Source of the DNA: an uncultured Lachnospiraceae bacterium | Lineage (GTDB): Bacteria; Bacillota; Clostridia; Lachnospirales; Lachnospiraceae | Assembly (NCBI GenBank): GCA_946627575.1 | Contig: CAMOVS010000087.1 | Location: 1-6,168, forward strand | DNA: 6,168 bases | Direction of reading: 5' to 3' | Shown: positions 1 through 5,206 of the stretch, piece by piece | Layout of the letters: the number at the start of each line of letters is the position of its first letter | Numbering within the stretch: the stretch's first letter is position 1 | The notes under the pieces: model-generated | Seen by the model: the letters and a program-made list of their open reading frames with translations, nothing else | The model's database searches: none | Told to the model about the DNA's origin: nothing | Program-made: the position numbers and the translations under genes

Positions 1-593
1 GGGTGGGTACAGGCACCCCGGTTGGCGCTTCTTCCTGTGAAATAACTGCTCAGAAGGCAGCGGCCGGAATGGGAGATACACATAGCGCCGTGAACAAAGG
101 CTTCAATCTCCATATCCTCAGGAATGTGGCTGCGGATCTGAGCGATTTCCTCCAAAGTCAGTTCTCTGGCCGCTACGACTCTGGCCGCTCCCAGATTATG
201 CCAGAAGTTCCAGGTTCCATAGTTGCTGCTGTTGGCCTGGGTGCTGATATGGCGATCAATCTCCGGGCATTCCTCTCCGGCTATCTGAAAAACTGCGGGA
301 TCCGATATGATCAGGGCATCCGGCTCCATCTCTCTAAGATCCTTGAAATACGCCCTTATCCCTTCAAGATCCCTATTGTGCGCTACAATGTTGGCCGTCA
401 CATAGACCTTGACTCCCCGCTTATGGGCATAGCGGATCCCCTCCGCCATATCTTCCCTGGAGAAGTTCCTGGCCTTAGCCCGGAGGGAGTACATGTCTCC
501 TCCGATATAGACCGCATCTGCCCCGTAAGTTACAGCGGTCTTTAACACTTCCAGGCTGCTGGCCGGTATCAGCAGCTCGATATCTCTTCTCAT
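1..593 (-). CDS. trhP: U32 family protein, TrhP-type tRNA U34 hydroxylation factor (3' end cut by window edge)
   Basis: The first 197 codons are visible; the rest runs off the left edge. The start is ATG at 593-591, and its ATGA overlaps the trmR stop codon, which implies translational coupling. The protein opens with MRRDIELLIPA, followed by GADAVYIGG (residues 24-32), typical of the U32 'peptidase' TIM-barrel-like fold. The U32 signature is intact at about residues 164-181 (EAFVHGAMCISHSGRC), followed by SSYFTGRSANRGAC. Cysteines 172, 179 and 195 fall at the conserved positions thought to bind an iron-sulfur cluster. Despite the family name, members such as E. coli TrhP (YegQ) and B. subtilis TrhP1/TrhP2 (YrrN/YrrO) promote prephenate-dependent hydroxylation of tRNA uridine 34. 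The position directly after trmR supports that role. A related U32 role, such as 23S rRNA hydroxylation (RlhA), cannot be excluded because the C-terminal half is missing. Confidence 0.88.
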   Translation of the reverse strand, partial: MRRDIELLIPASSLEVLKTAVTYGADAVYIGGDMYSLRAKARNFSREDMAEGIRYAHKRGVKVYVTANIVAHNRDLEGIRAYFKDLREMEPDALIISDPAVFQIAGEECPEIDRHISTQANSSNYGTWNFWHNLGAARVVAARELTLEEIAQIRSHIPEDMEIEAFVHGAMCISHSGRCLLSSYFTGRSANRGACTH

Positions 594-1306
594 AATGAAT
601 CATCCTCTTTGTTTTTGTGCCGGGCTCCTTCATTGGAAGTCATCCGGAGATCGCTATGTCCTTCCCCTGTCCTCACACTGATGCTCATCCCGTCCCCACA
701 CTCTAAGATGACTGTATCCAGCTGGTCATGATGGGTCAGGGCATATAGGTATTCTCGCATCCTGTGATGAATGGTATGGTCTCTTCTCCGGATCCCGTAA
801 CGAGACTCGAAGAGGTCTCCATCCTGAAGGACATTGTCACTGACAAGGATCCCGTCTGACGCCAGCAGCTTCATAATTGGCGGAAGGAAATGGATATACT
901 GGCCCTTGGCCGCATCCATAAATACAAAATCATAGGAACCTTCCAAAGTCTCAAGCAGGTCCCGGGCGTCTCCAAAAAGAGTCCGAATCCGGCATTCCAT
1001 ACCTGCCCTCTTTATATTCTCCTCAGCCCGGCGGTACCGGCCCGGTTCATTCTCAATCGTTGTAATCAAGGTGGAATCGGGGGTATATTCTGCCATAAAA
1101 ACCGAAGAAAATCCTATGGCGGTACCTACCTCAAGAATTCTCTCCGGTTTCTTCATCTCTAACAATATTCGCAGCAGATCCCGGGTCTCCTCCCTTATGA
1201 TAGGGACGCCGTCCTCTCTGGCTTCACTTTCAATATTGTGCAGGATCCCAGACCCGCCTTCTCTCCGGAAAGACCTTATAAAATCATGGATTCTTTCCCT
1301 CTTCAC
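590..1306 (-). CDS. trmR: tRNA 5-hydroxyuridine(34) O-methyltransferase, TrmR/YrrM type
   Basis: This 238-residue class I SAM-dependent methyltransferase belongs to the COMT-like O-methyltransferase family. SAM motif I is ILEVGTAIGFSS (residues 57-68), the acidic residue after strand 2 lies in TIENE (83-87), and the divalent-metal ligands are D131 in FMDAAKGQY and D157/N158 in SDNVL. In B. subtilis the orthologue YrrM (TrmR) methylates 5-hydroxyuridine at tRNA position 34 to 5-methoxyuridine. The gene order mltG-trmR-U32 is the same as there, and the 4-bp overlap with the U32 gene fits consecutive reactions. The start is GTG at 1306, chosen for the AGAGGTG ribosome site 7 nt upstream; no ATG lies nearby. 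The charged tail after about residue 213 is probably outside the catalytic fold and looks disordered. A generic catechol-type methyltransferase label would fit the domain alone; context argues for TrmR. Confidence 0.87.
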   Translation of the reverse strand: MKRERIHDFIRSFRREGGSGILHNIESEAREDGVPIIREETRDLLRILLEMKKPERILEVGTAIGFSSVFMAEYTPDSTLITTIENEPGRYRRAEENIKRAGMECRIRTLFGDARDLLETLEGSYDFVFMDAAKGQYIHFLPPIMKLLASDGILVSDNVLQDGDLFESRYGIRRRDHTIHHRMREYLYALTHHDQLDTVILECGDGMSISVRTGEGHSDLRMTSNEGARHKNKEDDSL

Positions 1307-1313
1307 TATAGTT

Positions 1314-1320
1314 CACCTCT
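1314..1320 (-). promoter_or_regulatory. ribosome binding site for trmR (supports GTG start)
   Basis: AGAGGTG on the minus strand, 7 nt before the GTG at 1306. It fixes the trmR start at a non-ATG codon. Confidence 0.65.
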
Positions 1321-1324
1321 ATTG

Positions 1325-1353
1325 ATTATACAGCATCCGCATAGGGAATCGAC
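1325..1353 (-). promoter_or_regulatory. possible weak promoter before trmR
   Basis: A perfect TATAAT lies at 1330-1325. At 17-bp spacing the -35 position reads GTCGAT, a poor match to TTGACA. The predicted start, near 1318, would fall inside the trmR Shine-Dalgarno sequence, which argues against a normal leader. It may be a chance match, or a minor start that partly separates trmR-trhP from the upstream genes. Confidence 0.25.
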
Positions 1354-1375
1354 TATCCTAAAGATAACACATCAG

Positions 1376-1397
1376 AGAGCCGTTTCATCACGGCTCT
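1376..1397 (-). terminator. hairpin at the mltG-like stop codon, possible weak terminator
   Basis: AGAGCCG and CGGCTCT form a perfect 7-bp stem with an 8-nt loop, and the stem begins within the TAG stop of the upstream gene. The downstream minus-strand sequence (CTGATGTGTTATCTTT) is only mildly T-rich, so termination would be partial at best. It could instead protect the 3' end of a processed mRNA. Confidence 0.35.
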
Positions 1398-1785
1398 AAT
1401 TCCCTGTATCAGGCAGGACTCTGTCTTCCTCTTCACTCTCCCCGGCAAAGATCTCAATCAGCTCAGAAGGCCTCTGAGCGGAATTGATATTGTATTCTCC
1501 CGGAACTATCTTGTCATGATCATCCATAGTCCAGGCGGAGAGGGCAAAGATGTAGGCATTATTGACAATCCCCTTATTCTTAAGATCCCGTCCGATCTCC
1601 ACAAGAGTCTCCTTGTCCCGGATGGTAATGGCAGACTCCACAGCATGCTCCGGGCTGTCCTTGGCCTGGTTGGAGAAAATATCATAACCAAAGCCCCTGG
1701 CAAAGACAAAAAGCTTAAAGAGCAGGAACAGCAATAAGAGGAAAGCTGCGATCCACATGATAAAATTAAGAATACGTCTTGCCAT
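1396..1785 (-). CDS. short membrane-anchored MltG-like protein (LysM-like part only, no transglycosylase domain)
   Basis: This is a 129-residue protein. Residues 7-29 form one strongly hydrophobic membrane helix (FIMWIAAFLLLLFLLFKLF) after a short basic N-terminus (MARR), so the rest should face outside the cell. Residues 53-113 (ETLVEIGRDLKNKGIV ... KIVPGEYNI ... ELIEIFAG) resemble the LysM-like subdomain that precedes the catalytic YceG domain of the endolytic murein transglycosylase MltG. Full MltG is usually about 330-400 residues, and its catalytic glutamate region is absent here. The protein ends in an acidic tail and a TAG stop, and the 89 bp that follow encode no remainder, so a simple recent frameshift is unlikely. 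Position just upstream of trmR matches mltG (yrrL) in Bacillus. It may bind peptidoglycan or act as a regulator; catalysis is not expected. The ATG start follows GGGAGTGAGGAG. Confidence 0.75.
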   Translation of the reverse strand: MARRILNFIMWIAAFLLLLFLLFKLFVFARGFGYDIFSNQAKDSPEHAVESAITIRDKETLVEIGRDLKNKGIVNNAYIFALSAWTMDDHDKIVPGEYNINSAQRPSELIEIFAGESEEEDRVLPDTGN

Positions 1786-1819
1786 ATCTCCTCACTCCCG
1801 TCTGCAAATGTTTCTCCAT

Positions 1820-1841
1820 GCCTGCTGCGTCTGCAGCAAGC
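1820..1841. other. strong intergenic hairpin between the YlbF-family gene and the mltG-like gene
   Basis: GCCTGCTGC and GCAGCAAGC pair as a 9-bp stem with one G-U (minus-strand RNA) and a 4-nt loop. No T-run follows on the minus strand, so it is not a standard terminator. It lies about 35 nt upstream of the mltG-like start codon and could stabilise a processed mRNA end or influence translation. Confidence 0.5.
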
Positions 1842-1861
1842 CTGTATCTTTATATGCCGAC

Positions 1862-2215
1862 TCAGTCAAAATGACTCAGATCCAAATCCACGCTATCTGC
1901 TATAGTTTCATAGATCTTCTGCAAGGTCCTGCATACCTTCTGTTCACAGGATAAAAAGCGGACAGAAACCGGGTCAATCAAAACATCCTCAAACTCATGA
2001 TATATCATATCAATCGCCTTCGACCTCTCCTCCGGATCCTCGATAAAGTCCGCCTCGATATTACGGCGGCGGAAGAGGTTAAGTTTGTCATAGAGGGCTC
2101 CGCTTGCCCGGACAGCCTCCAGACTGCTCTTATAATCCTGGTAAGGCCGGGACCGGCGCACCAGTTCCATTAATTCTTTTGTCTTTTCAATAATCGGATC
2201 CCCGGATTTATCCAC
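1862..2215 (-). CDS. YlbF/YmcA family (DUF964) protein
   Basis: This 117-residue, mostly helical, charged protein has no signal peptide or membrane segment. The sequence pattern ELMELVRRSRPYQDYKSS near the N-terminus, then LYDKLNLFRRRN (residues 41-52) and the final helix with CEQKVCRTLQKIYETI (90-105), fits the YlbF/YmcA family. In B. subtilis YlbF and YmcA form a complex with YaaT that assists RNase Y-dependent mRNA maturation and affects sporulation, competence and biofilm formation. Here the gene follows rnj by 78 bp, so a link to RNA processing is a reasonable inference. Which paralogue it equals is not clear, so no symbol is given. The start is GTG at 2215, with AGGAG 10 nt upstream; an internal ATG at residue 16 would remove conserved sequence. 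A C-x4-C pair (C90, C95) is present. Confidence 0.78.
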   Translation of the reverse strand: MDKSGDPIIEKTKELMELVRRSRPYQDYKSSLEAVRASGALYDKLNLFRRRNIEADFIEDPEERSKAIDMIYHEFEDVLIDPVSVRFLSCEQKVCRTLQKIYETIADSVDLDLSHFD

Positions 2216-2225
2216 GATCTTCTGT

Positions 2226-2230
2226 CTCCT
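2226..2230 (-). promoter_or_regulatory. ribosome binding site for the YlbF-family gene (supports GTG start)
   Basis: AGGAG on the minus strand, 10 nt before the GTG at 2215. The surrounding 78-bp spacer also holds a poor promoter-like pair (TTGATG and AATAAT, 15 bp apart), which I do not consider convincing. Confidence 0.55.
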
Positions 2231-2293
2231 ATCCGCATTTTGTACACTTATTATTCAAGGCTAAGCCAAGCATCAAAGCACTTTATGTAAATC

Positions 2294-3952
2294 TTAGACT
2301 TCCACGATGATGGGCAGGATCATGGGGTTTCTCTTCATCTTCTTCCAGATAAAGCTTCCCAGATCATCCCGGATCTCATTTTTAAGCTTATTCCAATCGG
2401 TGATTTTCTTCTGATGACATCGGTCAAGAGTTCTCTCCACAACCTCCTTGGCCTCCTCAATCAGTTCTTCATTTTCACGGACATATACAAAGCCTCTGGA
2501 CACAATATCCGGTCCGGCCAAAACCATGCCATTGTAACGGTCCAGAGTAACAACCACGGTAAAGATGCCGTTCTGGGACAGGTGCTGGCGGTCACGGAGG
2601 ACGATATTCCCCACATCACCGACTCCCAGGCCGTCCACCATGATGCCCTGGGCCAGAACCTGGCCGGTAACTTCCGCAGATTCCTCGTTAAGCTCCAGCA
2701 CATCGCCGGACTGCATGACGATAACATTTTCCTTAGGGATTCCCATGGAAATAGCCAGGTCACGGTGGGCTTTCAGGTGGCGGTATTCCCCATGAACCGG
2801 GATGGAGAATTTGGGCTTGGTTAAAGTATAGATAAGCTTGATCTCCTCCTGGCATGCATGACCGGATACATGAGTATCCTGGAAAATGACGGAGGCTCCC
2901 ATCTTGGCCAGCTCATTCATAACCTTGGAGACAGCCTTCTCATTGCCGGGAATGGGATGGGAACTAAAAATGATGACATCGCCGGGCTTGATCGAAACCT
3001 TGCGGTGGACGGAAGCTGCCATACGGCTAAGGGCCGCCATGGTCTCTCCCTGGCTTCCGGTCGTGATCAGGACGATCTTATCATCCGGATAATTCCTCAT
3101 CTCTTCAATATCAATCAAAGTATTATCAGGAATCTTGATATAACCCAGTTCCGCGGCGGTGCTGATGGTGGTTACCATACTCCGCCCTTCTATAACAACC
3201 TTCTTTCCCTTGCGGTGGGCGCAGTTGATAATCTGCTGAACCCGGTCCACATTAGAGGCAAAGGTAGCTACGATAATCCTTTTATCATTATACTCTTCAA
3301 AGAGATGTCGAAGAGTCCTTCCTACCGTCTTCTCCGAAGGAGTATATCCCTTTCTCATGACATTGGTACTGTCGCACATAAGAGCCAGCACGCCCTTCTT
3401 GCCAAGCTCGGCAAAACGTCCAAGGTCGATGGCATCGCCAAATACCGGCGTGTAATCGATCTTAAAGTCACCGGTATGGACGATGATGCCCACCGGAGTA
3501 TAGATGGCCAGGGCTGCAGCATCACTGATGCTGTGGTTGGTCTTGATAAATTCAATCCGGAAACAACCCAGATTGATAGACTGTCCGTGCTTGATTACCT
3601 TTCTCCTGGTTGTCTTAAGAAGGTTGTGCTCTTTTAATTTATTTTCAATCAGGCCCATGGTCAGCTTGGTAGCATAGATGGGCATATTAATCTCTTTTAG
3701 AGCAAAGGGGATGGCACCGATATGGTCCTCATGTCCATGGGTGATGACAAGACCCTTTACCTTATCTGCATTCTCTTTCAGATAGGTGATATCCGGAATA
3801 ACCAGATCGACGCCAAGCATCTCTTCCTCCGGGAAGGCCAGTCCGCAATCAACCACAATAATGCTGTCCTCATACTCAAAAGCTGTGATATTCATGCCGA
3901 TCTGCTCAAGGCCGCCCAGCGGAATCACCTTTACTGATTTTTTATTTTTCAA
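2294..3952 (-). CDS. rnj: ribonuclease J
   Basis: This 552-residue metallo-beta-lactamase/beta-CASP ribonuclease is the usual length for RNase J (about 550-560). It has 5'-to-3' exonuclease and endonuclease activity in mRNA decay and in rRNA and small-RNA maturation, in the cytoplasm. The catalytic motif HGHEDHIG is at 72-79, with further zinc ligands H140 (NHSISD), D162 (HTGDFK) and H387 (PVHGEYRHL). The beta-CASP region has DSTN (194-197), TFASN (230-234), TGSQGE (298-303) and HVSGHA (361-366). The C-terminal domain ends RNPMILPIIVEV. All key residues are present, so it should be active. The start is TTG at 3952, giving the family-typical MKNKKSVKVIPLGGLEQIGMN N-terminus; GGAGGT lies 9 nt upstream. 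Whether it corresponds to J1 or J2 cannot be told; a single RNase J is common in Clostridia. A structured repeat lies just upstream and may affect expression. Confidence 0.97.
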   Translation of the reverse strand: MKNKKSVKVIPLGGLEQIGMNITAFEYEDSIIVVDCGLAFPEEEMLGVDLVIPDITYLKENADKVKGLVITHGHEDHIGAIPFALKEINMPIYATKLTMGLIENKLKEHNLLKTTRRKVIKHGQSINLGCFRIEFIKTNHSISDAAALAIYTPVGIIVHTGDFKIDYTPVFGDAIDLGRFAELGKKGVLALMCDSTNVMRKGYTPSEKTVGRTLRHLFEEYNDKRIIVATFASNVDRVQQIINCAHRKGKKVVIEGRSMVTTISTAAELGYIKIPDNTLIDIEEMRNYPDDKIVLITTGSQGETMAALSRMAASVHRKVSIKPGDVIIFSSHPIPGNEKAVSKVMNELAKMGASVIFQDTHVSGHACQEEIKLIYTLTKPKFSIPVHGEYRHLKAHRDLAISMGIPKENVIVMQSGDVLELNEESAEVTGQVLAQGIMVDGLGVGDVGNIVLRDRQHLSQNGIFTVVVTLDRYNGMVLAGPDIVSRGFVYVRENEELIEEAKEVVERTLDRCHQKKITDWNKLKNEIRDDLGSFIWKKMKRNPMILPIIVEV

Positions 3953-3961
3953 AATATTAAT

Positions 3962-3967
3962 ACCTCC
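3962..3967 (-). promoter_or_regulatory. ribosome binding site for rnj (supports TTG start)
   Basis: GGAGGT on the minus strand, 9 nt before the TTG at 3952. A strong site combined with a weak start codon could set moderate translation of RNase J. Confidence 0.75.
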
Positions 3968-4017
3968 GTTCTTTTACTCCTACCTATGCCTTGCTTTTGT
4001 TACTATTCAGGGTCCCG

Positions 4018-4037
4018 CCATGCCAGCATGGCGCATC
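4018..4037. repeat. 20-bp direct repeat, copy A
   Basis: Identical to 4113-4132 and centred on the palindrome CCATGCCAGCATGG. In this copy the palindrome extends to CGCCATG/CATGGCG (4016-4033), a 7-bp stem with a 4-nt loop. Confidence 0.9.
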
Positions 4038-4081
4038 TGCGATGCTTTTGCCTGTGGCTGATGGGGCGGTTCCTGCTTCGC

Positions 4082-4155
4082 AGGTCTTATCTGAATATGC
4101 TTATGTCTGCTTCCATGCCAGCATGGCGCATCCATAATCATATTCAGATAGACCT
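4082..4155. other. nested long hairpin within the repeat element
   Basis: 4082-4099 (AGGTCTTATCTGAATATG) pairs with 4139-4155 over 17 bp with a single bulged T. After one mismatch the stem continues with TTATG (4101-4105) and CATAA (4133-4137), and the apex is the palindrome CCATGCCAGCATGG (4113-4126). The fold is symmetric enough to form on either strand, as RNA or as a DNA cruciform. Confidence 0.7.
4113..4132. repeat. 20-bp direct repeat, copy B
   Basis: Exact second copy of 4018-4037, 95 bp away. Here it forms the apex of the nested hairpin rather than a free-standing stem. Confidence 0.9.
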
Positions 4156-4167
4156 TGAATCGTAACA

Positions 4168-4333
4168 GCAGGCATGCAAATAGCGCACCATCCTGTCAGG
4201 GCTGCAACCACATACAGATCCCTTTCGCGGCCTTTTTAACCCCCGCTCAAAACCACGAAATCTGCCATACTTTTTTCATCATTGCACCCATTCAGTCAGG
4301 CCCGCTATAGCTTTGGCTCCTAACCGGAACCTG
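4168..4333. other. non-coding remainder of the DUF1292-rnj gap
   Basis: No credible gene is present on either strand. A small stem at 4315-4331 (GGTTCC/GGAGCC as minus-strand RNA, 5-nt loop) pairs through a G-U on the minus strand but would have a mismatch on the plus strand, consistent with minus-strand transcription. A palindrome GCTATAGC lies at 4304-4311. I found no convincing promoter for rnj here. Confidence 0.5.
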
Positions 4334-4375
4334 TGATACGGAAGGCCCCTCCTTCTCCCGGGCTTTTCTGTATCA
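4334..4375. other. imperfect hairpin downstream of the DUF1292 gene, possible decayed terminator
   Basis: TGATAC (4334-4339) pairs with GTATCA (4370-4375), followed inward by GGAAGGCCC (4340-4348) against GGGCTTTTCT (4360-4369) with a bulge. On the plus strand the imperfect positions are G-U pairs; on the minus strand, the strand of all genes, they become A-C mismatches. No T-run follows on the minus strand. It sits 15 nt beyond the DUF1292 stop codon, where an operon terminator would be expected. Confidence 0.4.
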
Positions 4376-4390
4376 GAAGTCATAAAATCT

Positions 4391-4690
4391 CTAAAAATCT
4401 GTTACAAAATCTGTTTCGTCCACCAGCTGCTCGAAGACCTTCATCACGGAAACCAATTCTTCCTCATCCTCGACAAAAACGAAGGCCATCTGGTCAGAAT
4501 CTCCACCGGATTCCGCCTCTTCATTGCCAGCGGGATCTTCTTTCATAATATAGACAGTCTCATCAGGGTCATCCTTCTCCTCGACAAGAAGATATCGGAT
4601 TCCTCCAACCATCGTCTGCTCAAGCACATAAAAAAGGACTGTCTCCCCATCTTCTCCAAGAAAGGGTATGCTCTCCATCTTCTGACTCAT
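4391..4690 (-). CDS. DUF1292 family protein (YrzB-like)
   Basis: This 99-residue, very acidic protein has no signal or membrane segment. It begins with a beta-rich stretch (IPFLGEDGETVLFYVLEQT, residues 8-26, then GIRYLLVEE, 30-38), passes through an acidic, low-complexity middle (EDPAGNEEAESGGDSDQ, 51-67), and ends in AFVFVEDEEELVSVMKVFEQL (69-89) arranged as a strand and a helix. This pattern and the position directly after ireB-ruvX match DUF1292 (B. subtilis YrzB), whose function is unknown. The ATG start at 4690 follows TGAGGAG. It is separated from ruvX by 75 bp that hold a weak hairpin. The gene that follows in many relatives, as I recall a Fur-type regulator, is absent here. Confidence 0.88.
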   Translation of the reverse strand: MSQKMESIPFLGEDGETVLFYVLEQTMVGGIRYLLVEEKDDPDETVYIMKEDPAGNEEAESGGDSDQMAFVFVEDEEELVSVMKVFEQLVDETDFVTDF

Positions 4691-4712
4691 ATACTCCTCA
4701 CAAAACTTTCAG

Positions 4713-4744
4713 AAAAACAATATGGCCCCCTTGGCCCAACATAT
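4713..4744 (-). terminator. weak hairpin with T-run between ruvX and DUF1292 (possible attenuator)
   Basis: On the minus strand two GGCC blocks flanked by ATAT sequences can pair (with a 4-nt bulge), followed by TTGTTTTT. The stem is short, so any termination would be partial and would mainly lower DUF1292 relative to ruvX. Confidence 0.3.
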
Positions 4745-4765
4745 TTTCTATGACCGGGTGAGGAA

Positions 4766-5206
4766 TCACTGCAGATCCTCGAAGCTTCTTCTATCCATGT
4801 AAGACTGGAGAATCAAAGCCGCTGCCATCCGGTCCAGGTCTTTCTTTCTGTTTTCCCTGCGCACGCCGCCTTCCATCAGGATTCGTTCAGACTGAACCGT
4901 GGTCAGTCTTTCATCCCACATTTCCACGGGAAGGCCGCAGCGCTTCTCAACCATTTGGGAAAATGCCATGGCATCTTCCGCTCTCTCTCCCAGACTGTTG
5001 TTCATATTCTTGGGCAGACCTATAACAATCCGGGACACATGATACTCCTCCGCGATCTGCTGTATCCTCGCCAGAGTCTGCCTCAATTTCCCAGGGGACT
5101 TACGGAAAATGGTCTCCAAACCCTGGGCTGTGATGCCAAGCTCATCGCTTACGGCTACGCCCACTGTCCTGGTCCCATAGTCAAGCCCCATGATCCGTCC
5201 GCTCAT
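4766..5206 (-). CDS. ruvX: RuvX/YqgF family putative Holliday junction resolvase, pre-16S rRNA nuclease
   Basis: The protein has 146 residues, normal for the family, with an RNase H-like fold. The first acidic residue D9 lies in GLDYGTRTVGVAVSD (7-21), IVIGLPKNMNNSLGERA spans 60-76, the second acidic site E99 lies in DERLTT (98-103), and the third lies in KKDLDRMAAALILQSYMD (121-138) with D123/D125. All predicted catalytic acids are present. Family members have been linked to Holliday junction cleavage and, in E. coli, to 16S rRNA 5'-end maturation; which role applies here is not shown by the sequence. The ATG at 5206 overlaps the ireB stop by ATGA, so the pair is translationally coupled. The only Shine-Dalgarno-like sequence is a modest GAGGCGG inside ireB, fitting dependence on upstream translation. 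Confidence 0.96.
   Translation of the reverse strand: MSGRIMGLDYGTRTVGVAVSDELGITAQGLETIFRKSPGKLRQTLARIQQIAEEYHVSRIVIGLPKNMNNSLGERAEDAMAFSQMVEKRCGLPVEMWDERLTTVQSERILMEGGVRRENRKKDLDRMAAALILQSYMDRRSFEDLQ

Larger units (their letters stand above)
3998..4167. repeat. structured intergenic repeat element with terminal inverted repeats
   Basis: The ends are imperfect inverted repeats: 3998-4014 (TGTTACTATTCAGGGTC) matches the reverse complement of 4151-4167 at 15 of 17 positions. Inside are two exact 20-bp copies (4018-4037 and 4113-4132) of a palindrome-centred unit, a small hairpin at 4033-4045 (GCATC/GATGC), another at 4072-4084 (CCTGC/GCAGG), and a nested 74-nt hairpin at 4082-4155. There is no open reading frame of note. 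The arrangement resembles a small non-autonomous element (MITE-like) or a BIME/REP-type intergenic repeat. It could equally be a structured 5' leader of rnj. Flanking target-site duplications are not obvious. Copy number in the genome, which would decide, is not visible here. Confidence 0.6.

Noticed and set aside
3..545. Plus-strand open frame of 180 codons at the left edge
   Set aside because: It is antisense to the U32 gene, whose signature motif is intact on the minus strand.
2858..3637. Long plus-strand open frame (259 codons) opposite rnj
   Set aside because: It lies entirely antisense to the well-conserved RNase J gene, has no recognisable domain, and is explained by codon structure of the opposite strand.
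4135..4166. Minus-strand promoter inside the repeat (TATGAT at 4142-4137)
   Set aside because: The -10 is reasonable, but the -35 at 17-bp spacing (TTACGA) is poor; the pieces are better explained as arms of the inverted repeats.
3998..4167. CRISPR array
   Set aside because: There are only two repeat copies of 20 bp, with one 75-bp spacer that itself folds, and no cas genes nearby.
4245..4290. Tiny minus-strand open frame (about 14 codons, MGAMMKKVWQISWF) as an rnj leader peptide
   Set aside because: It has no convincing ribosome site, no run of regulatory codons, and no attenuator right after it.
3953..4390. Known riboswitch or T-box upstream of rnj
   Set aside because: I recognise no conserved riboswitch core or T-box sequence, and there is no terminator with a T-run before the rnj ribosome site.
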